From positions 1-33,247 of IMG/VR virus record IMGVR_UViG_3300032220_000857: DNA of 33,247 nucleotides, one strand, 5' to 3'. This document shows positions 22,324 to 27,363 of the stretch, one piece after another (position 1 is the stretch's first letter; the number at the start of each line of letters is the position of its first letter). The stretch comes from a virus. Position numbers and translations under genes: made by a program. The notes beneath the pieces are model-generated. The model worked only from the letters and a program-made list of their open reading frames with translations, ran no database searches and was not told the origin of the DNA.

Positions 22324-22440
22324 TCAAGGCTGGCTTCCGGTTGCCTTTTCCCAAGCCCAGAAGGCAACGCCGGCAACGGTCACGGACCAGAAGGGCCACG
22401 CGACCCAGCTCGTAAATACGTCTATCGTGTGAGTGATCAT
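22324..22440 (-). CDS. 38-residue membrane micropeptide
   Basis: A leftward frame from ATG (22440-22438) to TGA (22326-22324). It has one of the strongest ribosome sites in the window (AGGAGG, four bases before the ATG). The start overlaps the stop of the previous leftward gene by ATGA, the coupling style used throughout. The peptide is MITHTIDVFTSWVAWPF, then WSVTVAGVAFWAWEKATG and a short tail: one Trp-rich membrane helix. Its role is unknown; a holin-like, anti-holin or host membrane-targeting peptide is possible. Confidence 0.55.
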   Translation of the reverse strand: MITHTIDVFTSWVAWPFWSVTVAGVAFWAWEKATGSQP

Positions 22441-22670
22441 CGTACCTCCTGCCGGGGCGGGGTCTTCTTGTGGTACCAGTCGAGCCACGAGCGCAGGGCG
22501 GCCTCATCGTTCTGGTGCACGGTGAAGGTCCAGCTTGGGTCGTAGGGGTCTGATACGAAAACTTGCTCATCAAGCGGGACGTTCGACAGCACGCACCGCG
22601 ACCAGTCACTGACTTGCATGCGCTGCCACATGATGCAGTCAGGGCGCGGTGGCTTGGTTGTCTCGTTCAT
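22437..22670 (-). CDS. Small hypothetical protein of the leftward operon
   Basis: A 77-residue protein, leftward from ATG 22670, with a G-rich ribosome site (AGGGGG) nine bases upstream. Trp, Asp and Pro-rich (DCIMWQRMQVSDWSRCVL, DPYDPSWTFTVHQNDE). It ends in a basic tail KKTPPRQEVR whose codons also contain the ribosome site of the following micropeptide gene. It reads as a small phage accessory protein; no family was recognised. An operator-like palindrome lies 20 bases upstream of its start. Confidence 0.6.
   Translation of the reverse strand: MNETTKPPRPDCIMWQRMQVSDWSRCVLSNVPLDEQVFVSDPYDPSWTFTVHQNDEAALRSWLDWYHKKTPPRQEVR
22447..22463 (-). repeat. 17-bp exact repeat, copy 1, at a translation start
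   Basis: On the minus strand ACCCCGCCCCGGCAGGA occurs here and again at 23028-23044. In this copy it overlaps the last codons of the 77-residue gene and includes the ribosome site of the 38-residue peptide. The exact match at two nearby start regions suggests duplication of a translation-initiation module or a shared regulatory target. Confidence 0.6.
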
Positions 22671-22690
22671 CGCTTACCCCCTGAAGGTCT

Positions 22691-22710
22691 AAGGTAAAAG
22701 TTTTTACCTT
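22691..22710. promoter_or_regulatory. Perfect 9-bp palindromic operator-like site
   Basis: AAGGTAAAA (22691-22699), GT, then TTTTACCTT (22702-22710): a perfect inverted repeat in an AT-rich stretch within a GC-rich genome. It lies 20 bases upstream of the leftward gene start at 22670. Read as RNA the A/T-rich stem is weak, and there is no T run where a terminator needs one. A repressor dimer site is therefore more likely. Confidence 0.5.
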
Positions 22711-22754
22711 GTAAGGGAGGGCGCCGGGATGGCGCGCTACCGGGCTGGCGGTCA

Positions 22755-23021
22755 TTAGTCGATGTAAGCAAGCGTCGGGCGAGTCGGGCCATGAACGCGC
22801 GCAAGCGACGTGCCCCGTGGATTGCCAAGGCAATCGTGCCAACCGAGCGCCTTCGCGACGCGCATGCCGAGCTCCTGATTAGCGTTGCAGTTTTCAAGCG
22901 TGGTTAAGTCAGGGTCAAAGCCAACGTCAACGCACGTTCTTGTCAGGTGCTGAAGCGCGCTAAGTTCAATCCCGGCCTTCTTGATACGGCTGCGAATCTG
23001 GCTGACGGTAAGAAGATTCAT
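22755..23021 (-). CDS. Small hypothetical protein of the leftward region
   Basis: An 88-residue protein, leftward from ATG 23021 with AGGA seven bases upstream. The first 20 residues are helical and look like a short HTH or adaptor helix (LLTVSQIRSRIKKAGIEL). A Cys-containing core follows (TRTCVDVGFDPDLTTLENCN), then QELGMRVAKALGWHDCLG. No family was recognised. A promoter-like pair lies upstream (23069-23097), so it may start its own transcript. It could be a small regulator because of the basic N-terminal helix. Confidence 0.6.
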   Translation of the reverse strand: MNLLTVSQIRSRIKKAGIELSALQHLTRTCVDVGFDPDLTTLENCNANQELGMRVAKALGWHDCLGNPRGTSLARVHGPTRPTLAYID

Positions 23022-23027
23022 CTCGAT

Positions 23028-23044
23028 TCCTGCCGGGGCGGGGT
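23028..23044 (-). repeat. 17-bp exact repeat, copy 2, at a translation start
   Basis: Same 17 bases as 22447-22463, here in the leader of the 88-residue gene and including its AGGA ribosome site. The flanks differ. Confidence 0.6.
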
Positions 23045-23068
23045 TGTTGTCGCCCTCGGGTGAGTCGA

Positions 23069-23097
23069 GATGTAAAGCCAGACGCTCGCGCGGTCAA
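23069..23097 (-). promoter_or_regulatory. Leftward sigma70-like promoter
   Basis: On the minus strand, -35 TTGACC (23097-23092) and -10-like TACATC (23074-23069) are separated by 17 bases. The -35 is strong, the -10 is weak. The start of transcription would fall near 23062, about 40 bases before the 88-residue gene's ATG. A similar TTGACA...TACATC arrangement occurs upstream of recT. Confidence 0.45.
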
Positions 23098-23100
23098 CGG

Positions 23101-23141
23101 GAAAAGTTGATGCCTTGTCACTTTTCTTGAAGCGGCTTCAA
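23101..23141. promoter_or_regulatory. Paired inverted repeats upstream of the leftward promoter (operator candidates)
   Basis: Two symmetric sites lie side by side just upstream of the promoter at 23069-23097. GAAAAGT (23101-23107) pairs with ACTTTTC (23120-23126), and TTGAAG (23127-23132), CGG, CTTCAA (23136-23141) is a perfect 15-bp palindrome. Their position at -40 to -80 suits activator or repressor binding. Confidence 0.4.
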
Positions 23142-23170
23142 CCTTCAAGTCTTTCTTGATAGTTGCCCGG

Positions 23171-23269
23171 TCAACGCAGCATCAAACCGACAGCGGCGAC
23201 GCAGGCTAAGGCGATGCACAGCCACTCGACGGCGTCGAGGTCGTCGGGTTCGTAGCCTCGGTTCCTCAC
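23171..23269 (-). CDS. 32-residue membrane micropeptide downstream of the transglycosylase
   Basis: A leftward frame from GTG (23269-23267), overlapping the stop of the transglycosylase gene (GTGA), to TGA at 23171. It has GAGG five bases upstream. The N-terminal dozen residues are polar and acidic (RNRGYEPDDLDAVEW); the rest is one membrane helix (LCIALACVAAVGLML). Pairing of a muralytic enzyme with a tiny membrane peptide resembles a compact lysis or pinholin pair, but the function is unproven. Confidence 0.5.
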   Translation of the reverse strand: MRNRGYEPDDLDAVEWLCIALACVAAVGLMLR

Positions 23270-23787
23270 TTCGACCTCGCTCCGTCCTCGCTCTTTCCTC
23301 CCGTCATGCGCTCGGCTAGCAGCCAATGCTTCGACGCAGCCGAGCAGCTCCACCGGTAGCGCGCGATGTTCGCGACGGCAGCCTCTGCGGTGCGCTCTGG
23401 CGCGCGCGGACACTTTGCGGCGGCCCGAGGCAGGACCCGCAGGATGCGCGCGGCGTAGCACCGTGCTGCGGCCTCGAGGTCTTGGGCGTCGCTGTCGGAC
23501 AAGCCGCACGCGCGACGATGGCCTTGCCAAAGCTGGAAGGGTCCGAGCGCCATGGCCTTGCCCTTGCGGTGGTCGCCATACAACGGCCCGTGCCTCATGC
23601 TGGCCTCAATACACCACGTCGCGACGAGCAGACGCGGGCGGTACGCGTCCACCCCTAGCTCGCGCTCTAGGCGTATCAGCCCGAGCAGGCCGAACAGGTC
23701 GACGTCGGGGCCTTCGCCAGGGCAGGCGTCGAGCGCCTCGACGATCGCAACTCGCTCTTCGTAGGTGGCTGGTTCTGTCGCATCCAT
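23266..23787 (-). CDS. Lytic-transglycosylase-like muralytic enzyme (second muralytic gene)
   Basis: A 173-residue protein, leftward from ATG 23787 with AGGAG five bases upstream; an upstream in-frame ATG (23826) has no ribosome site. Helical throughout. The motif WCIEASMRHG places a Glu (E61) at the end of a helix, then ALGPFQLWQGH (residues 80-90) matches the SLT/lysozyme-like G-x-x-Q motif that follows the catalytic Glu. This is the arrangement in SLT-family transglycosylases, which cleave the glycan strand to a 1,6-anhydro product. No signal peptide is visible. It is separated from the recombination operon by a strong terminator, and is on the opposite strand to the main lysis cassette. 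Confidence 0.6.
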   Translation of the reverse strand: MDATEPATYEERVAIVEALDACPGEGPDVDLFGLLGLIRLERELGVDAYRPRLLVATWCIEASMRHGPLYGDHRKGKAMALGPFQLWQGHRRACGLSDSDAQDLEAAARCYAARILRVLPRAAAKCPRAPERTAEAAVANIARYRWSCSAASKHWLLAERMTGGKSEDGARSK

Positions 23788-23805
23788 GTCTGCTCCTGAA
23801 GAAAA

Positions 23806-23847
23806 CCCGAGGCCCGGCTGCCGCACGGCTGACAGGCGGGCCTCGGG
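23806..23847 (-). terminator. Strong intrinsic terminator of the leftward recombination operon
   Basis: Read leftward: CCCGAGGCCCG (23847-23837), 20-nt loop, CGGGCCTCGGG (23816-23806), then TTTTC (23805-23801). An 11-bp perfect GC stem followed at once by four Ts is a classic intrinsic terminator. It ends the recT-to-exonuclease transcript just before the ribosome site of the transglycosylase gene, so that gene would need read-through or its own promoter. Confidence 0.75.
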
Positions 23848-23850
23848 GGC

Positions 23851-23895
23851 GCTGGCAACGTGCCAGCTACCGCGCCGGTTTCGGAGCGGCGCGGT
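23851..23895 (-). other. Two further tight hairpins between exonuclease and terminator
   Basis: Just after the exonuclease stop the leftward transcript holds ACCGCGCCG (23895-23887) with CGGCGCGGT (23877-23869), a perfect 9-bp stem around 9 nt. Next comes GCTGGCA (23867-23861) with TGCCAGC (23857-23851), a 7-bp stem on a 3-nt loop. Neither has a T run, so they are more likely RNA stabilising or processing elements in tandem with the terminator. Confidence 0.6.
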
Positions 23896-23898
23896 CTG

Positions 23899-24798
23899 TT
23901 ACGGCTCGGAGCCCTCGACGAGGCAACGGAACGTCCGGCCGCGGCTGGTCGCCTTCCAAGACGCGACGCCGTTGATGCCCGTGGCGTCCTTGATGCGCAC
24001 GGTTAACTTGTCCTTGCACGCGTCGCGCTCGGCCGTGAGCCGCTTGATGTCGGATGACAAGCGCGCGTACGTCGACCCAATGACGAGGTCCTCGGCGGTC
24101 GGCTCAAGCCACGTCTCGGGCTCGCGCGGGGCAGGCCAGACGAGGCCGGCGATGTCGGCGGTCATGTCCGTCGGCAGCTCGTCGCCGATGATGTGACGCA
24201 GGCGCCAGTCCTGGACGAGGCCAAAGATGCGCGACGCAAGCGCTGGATCATAGACCACAGTGTAGCTGCGTCGGCTGTCGTCGAAGGTGCAGAACGCTTC
24301 AAGGTGAGTCAGCTGCGTGTCTGTGACCAGCATCTGCCATTGCACTTGCACGACGTAGTGAGGCGGCAGGATAGGGTTACCGTCAGCGTCCTGCCAGTCG
24401 CGGAACGAGCGCGTCGTCTTCACCTCGACAAGGTGCCTCGTGCCGTCCTCCTGCAACACTATGGCGTCAGGACGGCAACCCGCCCAAGGATAGACCGGGT
24501 GAATCATCCGGCCTTGGTCGATGCCCGGACCACGGTACAGGCCAGCGCGGTACGGCGGACGCTGACGGTGCAGGTGACGATGCGACGTCTGCCAGCGGTA
24601 GGCCTTCAGCGCGTGGCGGTCGGCGTATTCCATCAGGATGCCGAGCTCGAGCGTGTGACCACGGCGCGTCGCGTCGCTGGGCTGGCTCTCGGTGAGACCC
24701 TTTAACCGTGCCCAGACTGCGGACGGCGACTGCCAAGGCGACAGGCCAAGGATGCCAGGGACGTCGCTCGCTCCGATAGTGATGTCGTGTGGGTTCAT
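23899..24798 (-). CDS. YqaJ-type viral recombinase exonuclease
   Basis: A 299-residue protein, leftward from ATG 24798 with GGGAGG four bases upstream; an in-frame ATG at 24810 lacks a ribosome site. It shows the lambda-exonuclease/YqaJ nuclease pattern: IGASDVPGILGLSPW (residues 8-22), a Glu after a Gly (GHTLELG, E51), RPDAIV (D111), LVEVKTT (E125, K127) and YVVQVQWQM (Q153 helix). These residues bind the metals used to resect one strand of dsDNA 5'-3'. The ATGA overlap couples it to the ThyX-like gene upstream. With RecT it would form a two-component recombination system. Confidence 0.85.
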   Translation of the reverse strand: MNPHDITIGASDVPGILGLSPWQSPSAVWARLKGLTESQPSDATRRGHTLELGILMEYADRHALKAYRWQTSHRHLHRQRPPYRAGLYRGPGIDQGRMIHPVYPWAGCRPDAIVLQEDGTRHLVEVKTTRSFRDWQDADGNPILPPHYVVQVQWQMLVTDTQLTHLEAFCTFDDSRRSYTVVYDPALASRIFGLVQDWRLRHIIGDELPTDMTADIAGLVWPAPREPETWLEPTAEDLVIGSTYARLSSDIKRLTAERDACKDKLTVRIKDATGINGVASWKATSRGRTFRCLVEGSEP

Positions 24799-25664
24799 CG
24801 TCCCTCCCATAGCAGCTGGCGAACCACGTCAAGGCCAAGGTGGCGAGCGGAGCGCCAGCCGTTCAGCAGCATCTCGTCGGCTAGGTCGTCGCCGTCGCAC
24901 GCGGACGGCAGGACGTAGGGACCGACGGCAAGGCCGGGCGCGTCAACGTCGTACCACGCGACGTGTTCAAACGGCCCGAGGTGACCTTCGGCGGCTAGCT
25001 TCTCGAGCCGGCCCATAAAGTCGGGGCTGACGTCGTCGCGACGATAGCTGTCGCGGGCGGCGCGGGCGATGGCATACAGGACGTCCTGATACGTCGGCTC
25101 GCGGTCCTGACAGTACGGTACGTGCCACTGGCGCTCAACGGGCTGGCTTGCAATCATGGCGTCGCGAACGCGGCAGGCCAGCTCGAACATCTCGGGTTGG
25201 ACCTCCACGTGCGCAGACGGACCGGCGCGCTGGGCTAGCAGGTGTTGCCATGCCTCGACGGCCCCAGTGATGGTGCAGCGGGTCATAAGCCACGGCTCGA
25301 GGTAGCGGTTGGCGTGCTGCTTATGGACGCCAAGCAGCTCGAGCAGATGAACGTAATGCCGAGCGAGGTTGTGAAGGCTGCGGATGATGCTGACTGCTTC
25401 CTTCTGTTCCTCAGGCGAAAGCCGAGCCTCGGCGCCCATGCCCGGCTGGTTCTTCGTCAGCGCGGCCGGGATGAATGGCTCGTCCTGGGATAGCTCGAGC
25501 TGACGCTTGACCGGGATGGCCCGGCTTGACGAGGTCGACTTGCGCAGCATCCCGTAGCTCATGACCTGCGGGTGGATAAAGCGCGGGTAATCACATACGA
25601 TGGTCAAAAGCCGGCGGTCTTCCCAGGTTGTGTCTGCGACGACGGTGGCGGTAATAGCGCTCAT
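24795..25664 (-). CDS. thyX: Flavin-dependent thymidylate synthase-like protein (ThyX family, divergent motif)
   Basis: A 289-residue protein, leftward from ATG 25664 with AGGAGG five bases upstream; earlier starts have no such site. Residues 20-60 hold YPRFIHPQVMSYGMLRKSTS then SSSRAIPVKRQLE. This corresponds to the ThyX substrate-binding signature (RHR-x2-S-x-N-E-x-S-x-R-Y) in the variant with S-S-S-R-A-I-P. Further on are KNQPGMGAEARLS and LLGVHKQHANRYLEPWLMTRCTIT, typical of the ThyX helix that binds dUMP and FAD, then ITGAVEAWQHLLAQR. ThyX makes dTMP from dUMP using FADH2 and methylene-folate. Phages use it to supply thymidine for replication. The classic His and Asn-Glu of the motif are not conserved, so activity needs checking. 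Confidence 0.75.
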   Translation of the reverse strand: MSAITATVVADTTWEDRRLLTIVCDYPRFIHPQVMSYGMLRKSTSSSRAIPVKRQLELSQDEPFIPAALTKNQPGMGAEARLSPEEQKEAVSIIRSLHNLARHYVHLLELLGVHKQHANRYLEPWLMTRCTITGAVEAWQHLLAQRAGPSAHVEVQPEMFELACRVRDAMIASQPVERQWHVPYCQDREPTYQDVLYAIARAARDSYRRDDVSPDFMGRLEKLAAEGHLGPFEHVAWYDVDAPGLAVGPYVLPSACDGDDLADEMLLNGWRSARHLGLDVVRQLLWEGR

Positions 25665-26065
25665 ATCGGCCTCCTGTTGTCGTCGCCGGCCTCGAGCTCT
25701 TCGGCCTCGGCGATGTCGTCGTGAAGGCCGAGCATGAGCGACCACATAACCTTCCAGTCGGCAAGCTCGCCCTTCTTCCAGTCGCTGGGCTGCCACTCGC
25801 GCGCGGCAAGCTTGCGCAGGTACGGCTCGCAGACCGTCAGCGCGGCCCGGTCGGCAAGGTCAAACTCCACTTCAAACGTGCGCTCGACTGCGGTCGTGGA
25901 AGCGTCCAGCCATCGCAGGGCGAAGCGGCACAGCCGGGCGAAGGCAATGGCCTCGGGCTCCGTCGTGCTGTCAACGATGTCCGTGGCCACATCCCGGATG
26001 TTTTGAGTGATGCGACCAAGCGCGGCCCGGTCGGGCATTGAGAGTGAAAGCGTGATGGCGTTCAC
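25661..26065 (-). CDS. Hypothetical protein between recT and thyX
   Basis: A 134-residue helical protein, leftward from GTG 26065 in a GTGA overlap with recT, with GGAGGTGGAG just upstream. The first half is strongly amphipathic helix (DRAALGRITQNIRDVATDIVDS, EAIAFARLCRFALRWLDAS). The second half has CEPYLRKLAAREW and a Trp/Lys patch (DWKKGELADWKVMWSLM). It is translationally coupled on both sides. No family recognised. Being inside the recombination operon suggests a helper or single-strand-binding accessory role. Confidence 0.6.
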   Translation of the reverse strand: MNAITLSLSMPDRAALGRITQNIRDVATDIVDSTTEPEAIAFARLCRFALRWLDASTTAVERTFEVEFDLADRAALTVCEPYLRKLAAREWQPSDWKKGELADWKVMWSLMLGLHDDIAEAEELEAGDDNRRPI

Positions 26066-26847
26066 GACTCCACCTCCACGCTCGAGGGCAGGGCAGGCAG
26101 GCTGTCGAGGACGCTGGCGGTGTCGACCGTGTGATGCGTCAGCGCGGCCCGCTCGGGCTGCCGGTTTTCGTAGGTGTTGGCCTCATGCTGGAGGACCAGC
26201 CCGATGTCGCTCTGGTCCTCAAGCGCTCCAAAGTGACCTCGGCTGATGGCGTAGGTCACGGCTGTCTTCTGGGCCATCTCGAGCGGCCATTCGGCCCAGA
26301 CGTTGCCGCTCTGGCTCTTCTTCTTGCGCGCGATGATGGCGCCAAGCGGCACGTCAACGCATACCTTGTAGCCGTCGCGATGCTGGCCTACGACGTAGAC
26401 GGCCCGGACCTCGTCGAGGTCGGTCGGGTACTTGCCGCAGGGCACGTGCTCGATACGGTCTTCGCTTCCCAGGACGACGCGATACTCGTCGTCGAGGTGG
26501 ACGACCTGCGCGACCATGCGGACCCAGCCAGCGCGGGCATAAAGCTTCTGGAGCCCGCGGGCGGACACCTGCCATTGAAGCTGCCGACCTCGAGGGATGA
26601 GGTAGACGTCGGGCTTGACGCCTCCGGGCTGCAGGCCCGTCAAGGCGCTCATGGCTACGGCCTGCGCGATGCTGGCGCGGTCGCATTCATAAATCTTCGG
26701 GTTCGCGACTGCGACCTGGCGCAGCGCAAGGGCAAGCCGACCGGTCGCTTCTGCGACGCGCTCGGCCGGAACGATTTGAGTCAGGAACTCAGTGGCCAAA
26801 TGACTAACGTCGTCCCTGAACTGAGCGGCTGGAAGCTTTGATGTCAT
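26062..26847 (-). CDS. recT: RecT-family single-strand annealing protein
   Basis: A 261-residue protein, leftward from ATG 26847 with AAGGAGAG four bases upstream. The RecT core is clear: NPKIYECDRASIAQAVAMSALTGLQPGG (about residues 48-76), then VYLIPRGRQLQWQVSARGLQKLYARAG and a strand VVHLDDEYRVVLG. The later DVPLGAIIARKKKSQSG and EMAQKTAVTYAISRG segments fit the C-terminal helices of the fold. RecT proteins anneal complementary strands and promote recombination of resected ends. Together with the YqaJ exonuclease two genes downstream it makes a complete annealing recombination system. First gene of the leftward operon. Confidence 0.85.
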   Translation of the reverse strand: MTSKLPAAQFRDDVSHLATEFLTQIVPAERVAEATGRLALALRQVAVANPKIYECDRASIAQAVAMSALTGLQPGGVKPDVYLIPRGRQLQWQVSARGLQKLYARAGWVRMVAQVVHLDDEYRVVLGSEDRIEHVPCGKYPTDLDEVRAVYVVGQHRDGYKVCVDVPLGAIIARKKKSQSGNVWAEWPLEMAQKTAVTYAISRGHFGALEDQSDIGLVLQHEANTYENRQPERAALTHHTVDTASVLDSLPALPSSVEVES

Positions 26848-26877
26848 GCGTCTCTCCTTCGGCGGGTTGCCTGTTGC

Positions 26878-26969
26878 GATGTAAGACACGGCGCGTTCGC
26901 GATGTCAACGCATCAAACAGCAACGCGTCGTTTTTTCTGTTGACATCGTAAGGCCGGCAGCGCTTTATC
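26878..26969. promoter_or_regulatory. Divergent promoter/operator region between recT and the winged-helix gene
   Basis: A perfect 10-bp inverted repeat, CGATGTCAAC (26900-26909) and GTTGACATCG (26939-26948), spans the divergent gap. Each half contains TTGACA, the consensus -35 hexamer, pointing outward. Leftward, TTGACA (26908-26903) is followed 17-19 bases later by a weak -10 (TTACATC); rightward, TTGACA (26940-26945) is followed 18 bases later by TTTATC (26964-26969). The symmetric TTGACA boxes could equally be a repressor's half-sites. A run of six Ts (26931-26936) sits between them. Confidence 0.55.
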
Positions 26970-26989
26970 GCCTTCGGAGGCAGACACAC

Positions 26990-27244
26990 ATGAGACTTTC
27001 AAAGACCCAGGCGCGCATCCTTGATGCGCTTCAGACCCCGATGTCAAGGCGCGACCTCGCGACGGCTATCAAGGCGCATCCAACCTACTGCGCTCGTGCG
27101 CTCAAGGAGATGGTTGACGCCGGCCTTGTCGAGCTCATCAACCCACAGCGGGCGTTCATCTATCGGGCGAAGGGCAAGATGGCCCTCGTGCCTTTTGACA
27201 GCACGGCGCCGGTCATGGACGGCGGCGCCCAGGGCGCGGGCTAA
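26990..27244 (+). CDS. Small winged-helix DNA-binding protein (switch regulator candidate)
   Basis: An 84-residue protein with CGGAGG upstream of ATG 26990. Residues 5-45 form a winged helix-turn-helix (TQARILDALQTPMSRRDLATAI, then AHPTYCARALKEMVDAGLVEL), with a wing strand FIYRAKGKM. The tail is disordered. Such proteins recognise operators by the second helix (YCARALKEM here). Transcribed away from recT across the shared promoter region, it is placed like a phage early regulator, perhaps binding the 10-bp inverted repeat. No dimerisation domain is visible. Confidence 0.6.
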   Translation: MRLSKTQARILDALQTPMSRRDLATAIKAHPTYCARALKEMVDAGLVELINPQRAFIYRAKGKMALVPFDSTAPVMDGGAQGAG

Positions 27245-27258
27245 CGGCACCCGCGCCT

Positions 27259-27340
27259 CGCCGGCGGGTTGTTGCTCGTTAGCCGGCGTCAGGCTCGTCC
27301 CTTCGGTCTGCTTTTCCCTGGGCAGCGGAGGGGCGAGCCT
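27259..27340 (+). terminator. Two consecutive hairpins before the helicase gene (attenuator candidate)
   Basis: The 119-base gap after the regulator holds CGCCGGC (27259-27265) with GCCGGCG (27282-27288), a perfect 7-bp stem on a 16-nt loop. It is followed by AGGCTCGTCCC (27291-27301) with GGGGCGAGCCT (27330-27340), an 11-bp stem with one G-U pair. The second stem is followed by TCTTCATCTC, a weak T tract. The helicase ribosome site (GGGAGG) comes right after. Together they look like an attenuator or anti-termination target controlling the replication genes. Confidence 0.5.
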
Positions 27341-27363
27341 TCTTCATCTCAGGGAGGTCACGC

